From assembly GCF_003350535.1 (NCBI RefSeq), contig NZ_QQBB01000012.1, positions 1-64,000 on the forward strand: a stretch of DNA of 64,000 nt, given 5' to 3'. Below the pieces are notes generated by a model that did not search any database, had not been told where the DNA came from, and worked only from the letters and a program-made list of their open reading frames with translations. Source of the stretch: Microvirga subterranea (lineage in GTDB: Bacteria > Pseudomonadota > Alphaproteobacteria > Rhizobiales > Beijerinckiaceae). Shown in pieces: positions 1 through 8,561 of this stretch; position 1 is the first letter of the stretch, and every line of letters begins with the position of its first letter. A program made the position numbers and the translations under genes.

Positions 1-363
1 CTGTCGGATAACGGCTCGAGCTACATCGCGTCGGATCTAGCCTCGTGGCTGGAAGCCAAGGGCATGAGCCATGTGCGTGGAGCACCGTATCATCCTATGA
101 CGCAGGGCAAGATCGAGCGCTGGCACCAGACGCTCAAGAACCGCATTCTGCTGGAGAACTACTTTCTGCCGGGTGATCTGGAGGCGCAGATCGAAGCGTT
201 TGTGGCGCATTACAATCACCAGCGCTACCACGAGAGCCTCGGTAATCTCACGCCCGCCGACGTCTACTTTGGACGCGGAGAAACCATTTTGATGGAACGA
301 GAAAGGATCAAACGACAGACCATCCAAACCCGCCGCTTGCAGCACCAGATGCAAGCTGCCTAA
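1..363 (+). CDS. IS3-family transposase (OrfB), C-terminal part, cut by window edge
   Basis: This reading frame is open from base 1 and ends at a TAA at 361-363, so the visible 120 residues are the end of a longer protein. It holds the second half of a retroviral-type integrase core: the DNG motif with the second catalytic Asp at residues 3-5, and the final catalytic Glu in KIERWHQ, followed by the HYNHQRYHESL segment usual in IS3-group OrfB proteins. The enzyme would cut and join the ends of its insertion sequence. The first catalytic Asp and OrfA lie outside the window, so whether the element is intact cannot be judged. Confidence 0.9.
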   Translation: MSDNGSSYIASDLASWLEAKGMSHVRGAPYHPMTQGKIERWHQTLKNRILLENYFLPGDLEAQIEAFVAHYNHQRYHESLGNLTPADVYFGRGETILMERERIKRQTIQTRRLQHQMQAA

Positions 364-436
364 TCTGAAACTCAGATGAGCCAGAGCCTCCCTTCGTTCA
401 GACCGCCCGCGGTCTCAAAAACTCTGACGACGGACA
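364..436. mobile_element. Probable right end of the IS3-type element
   Basis: The short non-coding stretch after the transposase stop ends in CTCTGACGACGGACA at about 422-436. A terminal CA is usual for IS3-group ends, so the element probably stops near 436. The left end lies outside the window, so the inverted repeat cannot be matched and this boundary is an inference. Confidence 0.4.
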
Positions 437-617
437 GGTCCCGCACAACGTCGAGATCGAGACGGAGATGTATTGTACGCCCAGCTGCAGTTAGCAGCGT
501 CTCGTCTCTGCAGGTGTCAAAGTCGCTCAACCATTGAACAGAACTAACCTTTATGAGGTGTCGGAGCCCGTCGGAATCAGTGAGCTCAAGATAGCGCCTG
601 TCAGTGCCAATACTCAC
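372..617 (-). CDS. Small conserved-looking protein, 3' end probably replaced by IS sequence
   Basis: The start is a GTG at 617 preceded by a strong GGAGG seven bases upstream, which argues for a real gene despite its 81 codons. The protein reads as an alternating hydrophobic/charged small domain (ELTDSDGLRHLIKVS, later ETLLTAAGRTIHL), a pattern I associate with small unnamed alphaproteobacterial proteins; I do not know its function. If the neighbouring IS3 element ends near 436, about the last 20 codons are encoded by IS DNA, so the original C-terminus was probably lost on insertion. No membrane segment or signal peptide is visible. Confidence 0.5.
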   Translation of the reverse strand: MSIGTDRRYLELTDSDGLRHLIKVSSVQWLSDFDTCRDETLLTAAGRTIHLRLDLDVVRDLSVVRVFETAGGLNEGRLWLI

Positions 618-994
618 AATCTGTCCTCCAATAACAACGCTTGCTCAGTGACAAGCGCAAACGAGTGCTGCACGTGTTCAGCCATAGATCAATCCAGTAA
701 AAATCATATAGTAAGCGAAAAAATACTAACGTTGTGTGCTATTAATTATTGTTGATGCCACTTTTCATTTTCCAATAAATTCTGGCCGGATGGCGTTTTT
801 CGAAAAAGACCTAGGAAGATTTTTCAGCTACTGACTTGTCTGCAATTTAAGCGGTGCTGGCTGTGTTTGTCCCACAACAGCCATCTGTAGAACGATTTTC
901 CGTTGTGGGCGCTCTCTGAGGAAAACTGGAATGTCCGTCAGAGATCAGCCTATCTAATAGGGTATTATCCAGGGCAGCGGAAACGGCTCTGGTC
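618..994. other. Non-coding stretch, AT-rich in the middle
   Basis: No convincing gene is seen. Bases of about 690-790 are markedly AT-rich compared with the surroundings and could hold the promoter of the small minus-strand gene that starts at 617. Nothing further is supported. Confidence 0.4.
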
Positions 995-1468
995 TCAATA
1001 ATCGGTACTCATCAGATGGAGCGCCCTGATTTGGGCCTGTCTAGTTAACGAGCCCTCACAAACCCGTTCGCATTGATCGACGCACCGCTCCTTGATGAAG
1101 CGGCACAGGTCCGGGAGAGTCCAACCGTTGGGCTTGCCTTTCTCCGGACCGGGACCGTGCAGAATGCGGGCGATCAGGACGGCTTCCTCACCCTCGCCCA
1201 GGACAGGTCTGCGGTGGCCTTTGCGATGATCGTAGAGCCCGGCCAATCGCTCGGCGTTGAAGCGCTTGACAGCATCGCACAGGGATTGGCGCTCGACTCC
1301 GAGCGCTCTGGCGGCAGTGGCCCGGCTCAGATCTTCCAGCGCGTTGACAATCGCCCGGATCCGTAAAGCAGTGCGGCGGTTAGTCTCCTTCTTCGCCGGG
1401 CGGCACAGACCCGCGGGGCTGTCCACGGCAACTCGGATCGCAAGCATCTGGCCCATGGCTGCTTCCAT
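995..1468 (-). pseudogene. Degenerate IS630-type transposase, N-terminal part only
   Basis: The first 120 or so residues match the N-terminal helix-turn-helix half of IS630-group transposases as I know them: AIRVAVDSPAGL, ETNRRTALR, an HTH around ATAARALGVERQSL, then AERLAGLYD and GWTLPDLCRFIKERC. After that point the sequence becomes unrelated and stops at 157 residues, well short of a full transposase of about 340 residues. The DDE catalytic half is missing, so this is a dead remnant produced by deletion. The flanks were searched by eye for terminal inverted repeats without success. Confidence 0.7.
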
Positions 1469-2009
1469 CCTACCAACCTGGATGGGATCACAAACTCACC
1501 CAGGAGAAAACCTTGTCCAGGGTCACTTCAACCGCGCGTCGGTGTCATTAGCGGACCTTCGTCAGCATCGTCGATTTGCGCCCGGGTCATCCAAGGTCGC
1601 TGTTAGGAGCATTGCGCTGTTGTTCCGCGGTCTTTCAGAATAGGCGCCGGTGCATGCCATGGCCGACGTTTACCACAAAACCCGATTTCCGCGGATGCCT
1701 TTGCCTGCTACGAAATGAAATAACGTAAATATAGTGCGCTGTGACTGGAGAAGCGGCTGATCTACGAAAATGTCATGAATGCCGCCTCAGGCAACAGTGG
1801 TAAGATGAAGCCGCCAACAGTCTTCGCATCGTGCCCCAAGCATCCGCTCCTTGGGTGACGGTTTCCTGGTTTCTCTACCAGCTAATCCTATTGAGCAATC
1901 ATGCCCCTGCTAGGCGGCCGGACCAGGTCTCCAGTAAAGCCAACATGCGCACCCGGAAGACTATCGCTGCCGAAGGGGAGGAACTGCGGCGATCGGCGCT
2001 CGACCTCCA
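1469..2009. other. Non-coding stretch between IS debris and catabolic island
   Basis: No supported gene. Short open frames here lack ribosome binding sites and recognisable sequence. The stretch probably contains decayed mobile-element DNA and marks the left border of the catabolic island, whose first control element begins at 2010. Confidence 0.4.
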
Positions 2010-2030
2010 TTAGTCTCTTCGGACGATTGC
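2010..2030 (+). promoter_or_regulatory. Island control element, site A (GTC-N6-GACGAT)
   Basis: The sequence TTAGTCTCTTCGGACGATTGC is an island-wide repeated element, here 60 bases before the hydratase start at 2090 and on the same strand. Other copies are listed separately. The binding protein is unknown. Confidence 0.65.
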
Positions 2031-2089
2031 GCATGGCGTGCATGGGCTTAGCGTACATCGCGCAGTATCAGCTCATAGGAAGGGCAGTC

Positions 2090-2986
2090 ATGAGCGATCT
2101 TGTTGAACCACGCCGAGCGGACATTACCTATGAGACGGACGAGCCGGTCCGCTACGAGCAGGAAGGCTCCATCGTCTGGATCACGATGAACCGGCCACAG
2201 TTCAACAATGCGCAGAATTCCCAGATGACCTATGCACTGGACGACGCGTTCCGTCGCGCCGTCGATGATGATTCCGTCAAGGCGATCATCCTACGGGGTC
2301 AGGGCAAACATTTCTCGGCAGGGCATGATATCGGCACGCCGGGCCGGGATGTGCACAAGACGTTTGAGCGCCGTCTTCCTTTCGCAGACCATACAAACAA
2401 GCCTGCGGCCGAGATGCTCTACACGCGCGAGCACGAGGTTTACCTTGGCATGTGCCGGCGCTGGCGCGATCTCCCCAAGCCAACTATCGCCCTTGTTCAG
2501 GGAGCCTGCATCGCCGGCGGATTGATGCTGGCATGGATCTGCGATCTAATCATCGCGAGCGAGGATGCGTTCTTCCAGGATCCAGTTCTACGCATGGGGA
2601 TCCCCGGCGTCGAATATTTCGCCCATGCTTTCGAGCTTCCCCCTCGCGTGGCCAAGGAGTTCATCCTGCTGGGCGAACGGCTTCCTGCCGCGCGTGCAGA
2701 ACAATTCGGCATGGTCAACAAGGTTGTTCCTCGCGCCGAACTTGAAGCTGCCGGGCGGGCTATGGCTCAGCGCCTCGCGGAGCAGCCTCGCCTCGGTCTC
2801 TGGTTGACCAAGCAGGCCGTCAATCACGTGGAGGATTTGCGCGGCAAGCGAACCGCCATGGATGCCCATTACCACATGCATCACTTCGCACACGCGCAGA
2901 ATGATCTGACGACCGGCAACATGCTTGGCGGCCATGATGCCAAGAGCATGGCCGCTGCCAACAAGAAGCAGGCGGAGGGCGGCTGA
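2090..2986 (+). CDS. Enoyl-CoA hydratase/isomerase family protein, atypical active site
   Basis: A 298-residue crotonase-fold protein. I chose the ATG at 2090 because AGGAAGGG lies just upstream; the open frame extends further 5' without a binding site. The CoA-binding and oxyanion-hole segments are recognisable (GKHFSAGHDI, GACIAGGLMLAW), but the positions that carry the two catalytic Glu residues in classical hydratases appear to be Met (GGLMLA) and Asp (FFQDPVLRMGIPG). It may therefore be an isomerase, hydrolase or lyase rather than a water-adding hydratase. It is first in an operon with two acyl-CoA dehydrogenases, 40 bases ahead of the next gene, and has control site A upstream. The exact substrate is unknown; a ring-derived acyl-CoA is likely. 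Confidence 0.85.
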   Translation: MSDLVEPRRADITYETDEPVRYEQEGSIVWITMNRPQFNNAQNSQMTYALDDAFRRAVDDDSVKAIILRGQGKHFSAGHDIGTPGRDVHKTFERRLPFADHTNKPAAEMLYTREHEVYLGMCRRWRDLPKPTIALVQGACIAGGLMLAWICDLIIASEDAFFQDPVLRMGIPGVEYFAHAFELPPRVAKEFILLGERLPAARAEQFGMVNKVVPRAELEAAGRAMAQRLAEQPRLGLWLTKQAVNHVEDLRGKRTAMDAHYHMHHFAHAQNDLTTGNMLGGHDAKSMAAANKKQAEGG

Positions 2987-3026
2987 CGACACCGTCCACG
3001 CGAGCCATCGCCTGACAAGGACATCC

Positions 3027-4190
3027 ATGGATCTGATCTATACAGAAGAGCAGAATGCCTTTCGCCGCGAAGTGAGGTCCTGGCTCGAGGCACATGTGCC
3101 GCGCCAGCCCTTGCCATCCTTCGACGCGAGCCGCGAAGGCTTTGAAGCGCACCGGCAATGGGAGCGTGTTCTCAACGAAGGGCGCTGGGGCATGGTGACA
3201 TGGCCGCAGCGCTATGGCGGGCGGAGCCTCGATCTCATTCAGTGGCTGATCTTCGAGGAGGAGTACTATCGTGCGGGTGCGCCCCTGCGCGTCAACCAGA
3301 ACGGCATCTTCCTGCTCGGCCCAACCCTGATGGAATATGGAACCCCCGAGCAGAAGAGCCGCTTCCTTCCGAAGATGGCTTCGGGCGATGAGATCTGGGC
3401 CCAAGCTTGGTCCGAACCGCAGGCGGGAAGCGATCTCGCGGCGGTGCGCGCCAGTGCCACCCGCATTGGCGAAGAGTATGTTCTGCGCGGTCACAAGATC
3501 TGGTCGTCACGGGCGGTCTTCGCCGATTGGGCTTTCGGCCTCTTTCGCTCAGACCCGGGGTCAGAGCGCCACAAGGGCCTCTCTCTGATCTTCTTCCCGC
3601 TCAATGCGCCAGGCGTGCGAATTCAGCCTATTCCGCAGATCGACGGCGAAACGGGCTTCGCGGAAATCTTCCTGGACGACGTGCGAGTGCCGGCCTTCAA
3701 CCGCCTGGGGGCGGAGGGGGAGGGCTGGAGCATCTGCATGGCGACGGCTGGGTTCGAACGCGGTCTCATGCTCCGTAGTCCTGCGAGGTTCCAGGTAACG
3801 GCGCGCCGGCTCGTCGAGCTATTCATGGGCTGCGGGACGGATGCTGACCCGGCCATAAGAGCTGCTGTCCTGAAGGCCTGGATGGATGCGGAGGCATATG
3901 CCCTGTCGATCTACAGCACGGCATCCCGTCTAGCCGCAGGTGGTCAGATCGGGGCAGAGGCGAGCACGAACAAGATCTTCTGGTCTGAGATGGACATCGC
4001 CATGCATAAAACCGCGCTTTCGCTTCTCGGAGCGAGGGCGGAGTTGTCCAGGCACTCTCCTGACGCCGTTGAAGCTGGACGGTGGCTCGACGGGTACTTC
4101 TTCTCTCTCGCGGGCCCGATCTATGCAGGCTCCAACGAGATTCAGCGCAACATCATCGCCGAGCGCATGCTCGGCCTGCCACGTGTGTGA
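3027..4190 (+). CDS. Acyl-CoA dehydrogenase, probable catalytic subunit of a pair (FadE30/31-like)
   Basis: A full-length FAD-dependent acyl-CoA dehydrogenase of 387 residues, starting at the ATG at 3027 (the longer open frame overlaps the previous gene). It shows the flavin/substrate segment WSEPQAGSDL and the C-terminal YAGSNEIQRNIIAERMLG typical of the actinobacterial steroid-type FadE proteins. The Glu in GFERGLM aligns by eye with the catalytic base of the isovaleryl-CoA dehydrogenase type. The next gene, eight bases on, is a shorter relative that lacks this Glu, so the two probably form an alpha2-beta2 enzyme such as those known for steroid side-chain and ring acyl-CoAs. It would introduce an alpha-beta double bond into a bulky acyl-CoA. 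Confidence 0.88.
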   Translation: MDLIYTEEQNAFRREVRSWLEAHVPRQPLPSFDASREGFEAHRQWERVLNEGRWGMVTWPQRYGGRSLDLIQWLIFEEEYYRAGAPLRVNQNGIFLLGPTLMEYGTPEQKSRFLPKMASGDEIWAQAWSEPQAGSDLAAVRASATRIGEEYVLRGHKIWSSRAVFADWAFGLFRSDPGSERHKGLSLIFFPLNAPGVRIQPIPQIDGETGFAEIFLDDVRVPAFNRLGAEGEGWSICMATAGFERGLMLRSPARFQVTARRLVELFMGCGTDADPAIRAAVLKAWMDAEAYALSIYSTASRLAAGGQIGAEASTNKIFWSEMDIAMHKTALSLLGARAELSRHSPDAVEAGRWLDGYFFSLAGPIYAGSNEIQRNIIAERMLGLPRV

Positions 4191-4198
4191 GCGGCTCA

Positions 4199-5257
4199 AT
4201 GGATTTCCGTTTCTCTGACGAACAGGTAATGACCGCCGATGTGGTTCGTTCGCTTTTGGCGGAGGTCTGCAATTCGCAGGATCTGCGCCGGCTTCTGACG
4301 AGCGGCAGCACCTGGGACGAGGCGCGCTGGAAGAAGCTGTCCGAACTCGGTCTTGCCGGCATCCTTGTGCCGGAGGACAATGGCGGGCTCGGACTCGCGC
4401 CCGTCGATCTCGTGCAGGTCGCTGAGGCCTGCGGATACCGCTGCCTTCCCGAGCCTCTAGTGGATATTGTCGGCATCGCCATTCCGCTCCTGGCGGCCTT
4501 CGCGGACCATCCAGAGGTCGCTCCCTGCCTCGAACAGGCCATCGCTGGAGAGATCACAGTTGCCGTCTCCCATCCCGTGAATCCTTATGTTCCTCATGCG
4601 AGCAGGGCCGCGGCTGCTCTTATCGTCCGCGATGATGGCCTTTATCTCGTGGCGATCTCTCCGGACATGCTGACGATGCAGCTGAGCGCCGATCCATTCC
4701 GGCCTCTCCATACCATCGCTAGGGTGCCCGCCACGCGGATCGCCAGCCGCGATGAGGCGGAGGCCCCGCTTCGCCAGACTCTGGATCGGGGGGCGCTCTT
4801 CACGGCCGCCCAGCTCTTGGGAATGGCACAGGGTTGCGTCGATCTCGCGGTCGGATACGCCAAGGAGCGTCAGCAATTCGGCCGTCCGATCGGATCGTAC
4901 CAAGCCATCAAGCACCACCTCGCCAGCGTTCAGGTGAAGATCGAATTCGCGCGGCCCGTCGTTTACGCGGCGGCGGCGGATCTTCCGCACGATGATGTCT
5001 ATTCACGCGCCCGCATATCCCAGGCCAAGCTTGCCGCATCGGAGGCGGCGGACCTTGCTGCCCATGCGGCGATCCAGATTTATGGGGCGATGGGCTATTC
5101 CTGGGAGGTGGACGTTCATCTCTACCTGAAGCGCATCATCGCGCTGACCCAAGCCTGGGGCGGCCCGTCCTTCCATCGCGAACGCGTGGCGGCGCGCGTC
5201 TTCGAGAAGCCACTCGGACCCGAGACGACTTTCGCGAGAGAGACTGACCGCGCCTGA
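4199..5257 (+). CDS. Acyl-CoA dehydrogenase-like partner subunit lacking the catalytic Glu
   Basis: A 352-residue acyl-CoA dehydrogenase family protein; the start at 4199 follows the previous stop by eight bases, implying coupled translation. It has the C-terminal fold segment with KERQQFGRPIGSYQAIKHH and YGAMGYSWEVDVHLYLKR, but the helix that holds the catalytic Glu in its neighbour reads RGALFTAAQLLG, with no acid. In steroid-type heterotetramers one subunit carries catalysis and the other completes the FAD site, and this gene fits the second role. The substrate is inferred from context only. Confidence 0.85.
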   Translation: MDFRFSDEQVMTADVVRSLLAEVCNSQDLRRLLTSGSTWDEARWKKLSELGLAGILVPEDNGGLGLAPVDLVQVAEACGYRCLPEPLVDIVGIAIPLLAAFADHPEVAPCLEQAIAGEITVAVSHPVNPYVPHASRAAAALIVRDDGLYLVAISPDMLTMQLSADPFRPLHTIARVPATRIASRDEAEAPLRQTLDRGALFTAAQLLGMAQGCVDLAVGYAKERQQFGRPIGSYQAIKHHLASVQVKIEFARPVVYAAAADLPHDDVYSRARISQAKLAASEAADLAAHAAIQIYGAMGYSWEVDVHLYLKRIIALTQAWGGPSFHRERVAARVFEKPLGPETTFARETDRA

Positions 5258-5314
5258 CCCACGCCATCCGACGCAGCCGGGATCGCCGCTCCTGCCATCG
5301 TTGAAAGGTCGATC

Positions 5315-5920
5315 ATGCCCGTCTATGCCCTCGAGAGAATCGTTCCCGTCATTCATCCGACAAGCTACCTTCATCCCACAGCGGTCCTCATCGGCGACGT
5401 GATCGTCGGGCCGCGCTGCTATATCGGTCCGGCCGCATCCCTGCGTGGCGATTTTGGGCGGATCGTCATCGAAGGCGATTCTAGCGTTCAGGACAGCTGC
5501 ACCCTTCACACCTCTGCGAACTCGGATTGCGTCGTCCGGCGCGGCGCCACCATTGGCCACGGAGCGATCCTTCATGGCTGCATCGTTGGTGAAAATGCTC
5601 TGATTGGTATGAACGCCGTCGTCTTGGACAATGCCGAGATCGGTGATGAATCCCTCGTCGCCGCCCTCAGCCTTGTGAAGTCCGATATGCGCGCGCCACA
5701 GCGCAGCCTCATCGCCGGCAATCCGGCCGCCGTCGTAAAAACAATGACGGAAGATGCCATCCGCTGGCGCAACAACGGCAATGGGGAATATCAGAGGCTG
5801 GTGGATCGCTCCCGCACGAGCCTTGTCGCATGCGAGCCGTTGCCCGAGCCCGAGCCGGACCGCCCGCGCATTGGCAGCAACGCACGGCCTGTTCGCTTGA
5901 ACGTGGCCGCCCGGACGTGA
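5315..5920 (+). CDS. Hexapeptide-repeat protein, PaaY/CaiE or gamma-carbonic-anhydrase type
   Basis: A 201-residue left-handed beta-helix protein built from hexapeptide repeats (for example VIVGPRCYIGPAASL, GATIGHGAILHGCIV, ENALIGMNAVVLD). The repeats and length match the PaaY/CaiE branch, members of which act as thioesterases or accessory proteins in acyl-CoA pathways. His residues in the GHGAILHG repeat could bind a metal. The last 35 residues are Pro/Arg-rich and specific to this copy. It follows the acyl-CoA dehydrogenase pair in the same direction. A second family member is at 42050-42622. A housekeeping thioesterase role that releases CoA from dead-end intermediates is a reasonable guess. 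Confidence 0.8.
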   Translation: MPVYALERIVPVIHPTSYLHPTAVLIGDVIVGPRCYIGPAASLRGDFGRIVIEGDSSVQDSCTLHTSANSDCVVRRGATIGHGAILHGCIVGENALIGMNAVVLDNAEIGDESLVAALSLVKSDMRAPQRSLIAGNPAAVVKTMTEDAIRWRNNGNGEYQRLVDRSRTSLVACEPLPEPEPDRPRIGSNARPVRLNVAART

Positions 5921-6059
5921 GCCGAGCCTGTATAGAGGTCTGCGGAAATCCTGCCTACCGGCGATGCTCTGGGCGGTGCCATTGTTGTAAAGCATTCTCC
6001 CTGCCGATGGAGGGGGCGGCCCGATCCGAACCAGTGCGATAGAATGGCGAGGCGATTGA

Positions 6060-6974
6060 ATGGCACAGATGGAGCCCGATAAGGGCGATGAGGACCGCGC
6101 CGTCTACGACCGAGCTATCCCTGTCGGCCCAAATATCCTCAGGGTCACAGCGAACAATCCGGGCACCTTTACCTCCTGGGGAACCAACACCTATATCGTC
6201 GGCACCGGCACGCTTGCCATCATCGATCCCGGCCCCGACGATGCCGGGCATCTCCGGCTTCTTCTTTCGCTCATCGGCGATCGGCCGGTCAGCCACATCT
6301 TCGTGACCCATACGCATCGCGATCATTCGGCGCTCGCCGCCGGTCTGAAGGCGGCTACCGGTGCGAGAACCGCGGCGCAGGGTCCGCAGCCGCCCCCGAA
6401 GCCAATCGGCGGGCCGAGCGACAAGATAATCGAGTCTGGCACCGATCCCACTTTCATACCCGATCTTATTCTCCTCGACGGCGATGTCGTTCGCGGCGAC
6501 GGATGGTCGCTTGAGGCCATCCACACACCGGGCCATGCCGCCAACCATCTCTCCCTCGGCTTGGTCGGGACCGGCGCGCTGTTCTCGGGCGATCACGTGA
6601 TGGGGTGGTCGACGACCATCGTCGCGCCGCCGGACGGCTCGATGGTGGCCTACATCGCCTCGCTCGACAAGTTGCTCGATCGCAACGACATCCTCTACCT
6701 CCCCGGGCATGGCGGGCTGGTGACGCAGCCTCTCGATCGTGTCCGCACGCTTCTCGCGCATCGCGAGATGCGCGAAGCTATGGTATTGGCTCGCGTCAGG
6801 GGCGGAGACCGGACTGTTCCGGATCTCGTACACGCCATCTACAGCTCGACTAATCCGGCTCTGCACGGCGCAGCGGCTTTGACCGTCTTCGCTCATCTCG
6901 AACGTTTGATCGAACGCGGCCTCGTGAAAGCGACAGGGCAGGCGACGATGGACGGCCTCTTCGAGCCTGCGTGA
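6060..6974 (+). CDS. Metallo-beta-lactamase-fold hydrolase
   Basis: A 304-residue protein with the diagnostic zinc motif THTHRDHS, then a second metal-binding block (HTPGHAANHLS), GDHVMGW and PGHGG, in the order expected for LACTB2/glyoxalase-II-like hydrolases. The ATG at 6060 has GAGG seven bases upstream. A winged-helix-like C-terminal part (ALTVFAHLERLIERGLVK) also fits the LACTB2 group. It is the last gene of the site A operon, separated from the hexapeptide gene by about 140 bases. It probably hydrolyses a thioester or lactone formed in the pathway; the substrate cannot be read from sequence. Confidence 0.85.
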   Translation: MAQMEPDKGDEDRAVYDRAIPVGPNILRVTANNPGTFTSWGTNTYIVGTGTLAIIDPGPDDAGHLRLLLSLIGDRPVSHIFVTHTHRDHSALAAGLKAATGARTAAQGPQPPPKPIGGPSDKIIESGTDPTFIPDLILLDGDVVRGDGWSLEAIHTPGHAANHLSLGLVGTGALFSGDHVMGWSTTIVAPPDGSMVAYIASLDKLLDRNDILYLPGHGGLVTQPLDRVRTLLAHREMREAMVLARVRGGDRTVPDLVHAIYSSTNPALHGAAALTVFAHLERLIERGLVKATGQATMDGLFEPA

Positions 6975-7190
6975 GAGGAGGTGCTCGAAGCGGGTGGAAA
7001 GCACCACGGCTCAGGAATGCCGAGCCGTTCGGTCTCGAGGCCTCTTCCCCGTCCGTTCGCCCGAGCTGCCCATCTCACTAAAATGATCCCGATTGCATTG
7101 CGGCCGATCATGCTCCTGCTGCGGGAGTATGCCCGCGCAGGGGCTGAGCTTGACCTTTGGCGGCACCGCCCGCTTCCGCGGCACCGCTTC

Positions 7191-7207
7191 GCGCCCCGCG
7201 GGGGCGC
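7191..7207. terminator. GC-rich hairpin between operons
   Basis: GCGCCCC at 7191-7197 pairs perfectly with GGGGCGC at 7201-7207 around a three-base loop. It follows the metallo-hydrolase operon and abuts control site B. There is no T-run, so it may be a weak terminator or simply a structured spacer. Confidence 0.35.
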
Positions 7208-7208
7208 A

Positions 7209-7228
7209 CTAGTCTGTTAGGACGATGC
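7209..7228 (+). promoter_or_regulatory. Island control element, site B
   Basis: CTAGTCTGTTAGGACGATGC matches the repeated element (GTC-N6-GACGAT) and lies 105 bases before the binding-protein gene at 7333 on the same strand. Confidence 0.65.
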
Positions 7229-7332
7229 TTTCCCGCACAGCCATTCTCATTCTGCCGCAGTCGGTCGTCGGGTGCCTCCAAGGGCGGAGGCGAGTCAGCG
7301 TCTTGGAGCGGCCGCGGGCTTCGGAGGGAACA

Positions 7333-8520
7333 ATGAAGAAATTACTGCTGGCGACGACCATTTTGGCGACGACCACTTTTGCCGCCTTTGCGCAGGACAA
7401 CGCTGTCACGATCGGTGTCCTGAATGACCAGAGCACGTCGTTTTCCGCACTCGGCGGGACGGAGGTCGTGCGCGCCGCAGAACTAGCGGTAAAGGATTTC
7501 GGCGGCATGGCCCTCGGCAAGCCGATCAAAGTCGTGTCGGCGGACCATCAGAACAAGCCTGACGTTGCGCTCGCCATCGCGCGCGAATGGCTCGAGAAGG
7601 ACAATGTCGATGCGATTGCAGACGTGGCCAATTCGGCCGTGTCTCTCGGCGTGAACACTCTCATCGGCGCGAAGAAGAAGGTTGGTCTTTTCGTTTCACC
7701 GCTCACCGACCGTCCGACCGAAGCCGACTGCAACGGCCATATCGTGGCATGGGCCTACGACGTCTACTCGACGGTGGGTACCACGGTTCAAGGCCTCCTC
7801 GATCAGGGCAACAAATCCTTCTTCATTATGTCGAACGACTATGAGGCTGGCAAGGCGCAGGAAGCCTGGGTCGAGACGGCAGTGAAAGCTGCCGGCGGTG
7901 TGGTCAAGGGCAAGGTTCGCGTGCCGCTGAACTCCACCGACTTCTCCTCCTATATCCTTCAGGCGCAGGCGTCGGGCGCCGAGGCAATCGTGATGAATGT
8001 CGGCGGCGCCGATCTCGTCAACGCTATGAAGCAAGCGCAGGAATTTGGCGTCATCGGCGGTGGGCAGAAGATCGCCATCACCTTCCTGCATCAGTCCGAT
8101 GCGCGGGCGATCGGCGTCGATGCTCTCAAGGGAGCTCGCTTCTCCGCACCCTGGTTCTGGAAAAAGGATGCTGAGTCGGAGAAGTTCGGCCGCCGCATGA
8201 TGGCGATCACCGGCAATGCTCCGGGTTGGATCGCTGCCGGCACCTATTCCGCTGTGACAGCCTATCTAAAGGCCGTGGAGAAGGCGGGCACCGACGAATC
8301 CACGGCCGTCCTCAAGGCGCTTCGCGAGGTCAAGGTCGACGACTTGTTCGTCAGCAACGGCAAACTCTTCCCCAATGGCCGCCTTATCCACGACATGTAC
8401 CTGCTCGAGGTTAACATGCCGGACAAGGTTTCCGAAAAGGACGATTTCTTTAAGCTGGTCACGACCGTGCCAGCTGAGAAGGCCTTCAAGCCGTATTCCG
8501 AAAGCGCCTGTAAGCTGTAA
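7333..8520 (+). CDS. Liv-type ABC transporter periplasmic binding protein
   Basis: A 395-residue branched-chain-amino-acid-type binding protein (periplasmic binding fold type I). The ATG at 7333 has GGAGG upstream and starts a clear Sec signal peptide: MKKLLLATTILATTTFAAF followed by an AQ cleavage region. The mature protein begins with a typical NAVTIGVLNDQST segment and contains the SADHQNKPDVA and WIAAGTYSAVTAYLKA regions. Despite the family name, members often bind aromatic or alicyclic acids. It heads an operon with a DUF1330 protein, two ATPases, a fused permease and two SDRs, so a ring-containing acid from the island's pathway is the likely ligand. Control site B lies upstream. Confidence 0.9.
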   Translation: MKKLLLATTILATTTFAAFAQDNAVTIGVLNDQSTSFSALGGTEVVRAAELAVKDFGGMALGKPIKVVSADHQNKPDVALAIAREWLEKDNVDAIADVANSAVSLGVNTLIGAKKKVGLFVSPLTDRPTEADCNGHIVAWAYDVYSTVGTTVQGLLDQGNKSFFIMSNDYEAGKAQEAWVETAVKAAGGVVKGKVRVPLNSTDFSSYILQAQASGAEAIVMNVGGADLVNAMKQAQEFGVIGGGQKIAITFLHQSDARAIGVDALKGARFSAPWFWKKDAESEKFGRRMMAITGNAPGWIAAGTYSAVTAYLKAVEKAGTDESTAVLKALREVKVDDLFVSNGKLFPNGRLIHDMYLLEVNMPDKVSEKDDFFKLVTTVPAEKAFKPYSESACKL

Positions 8521-8561
8521 CACGCCATCCGCTTTTTGGATTAGGCCGGGAGGACCGTCCG

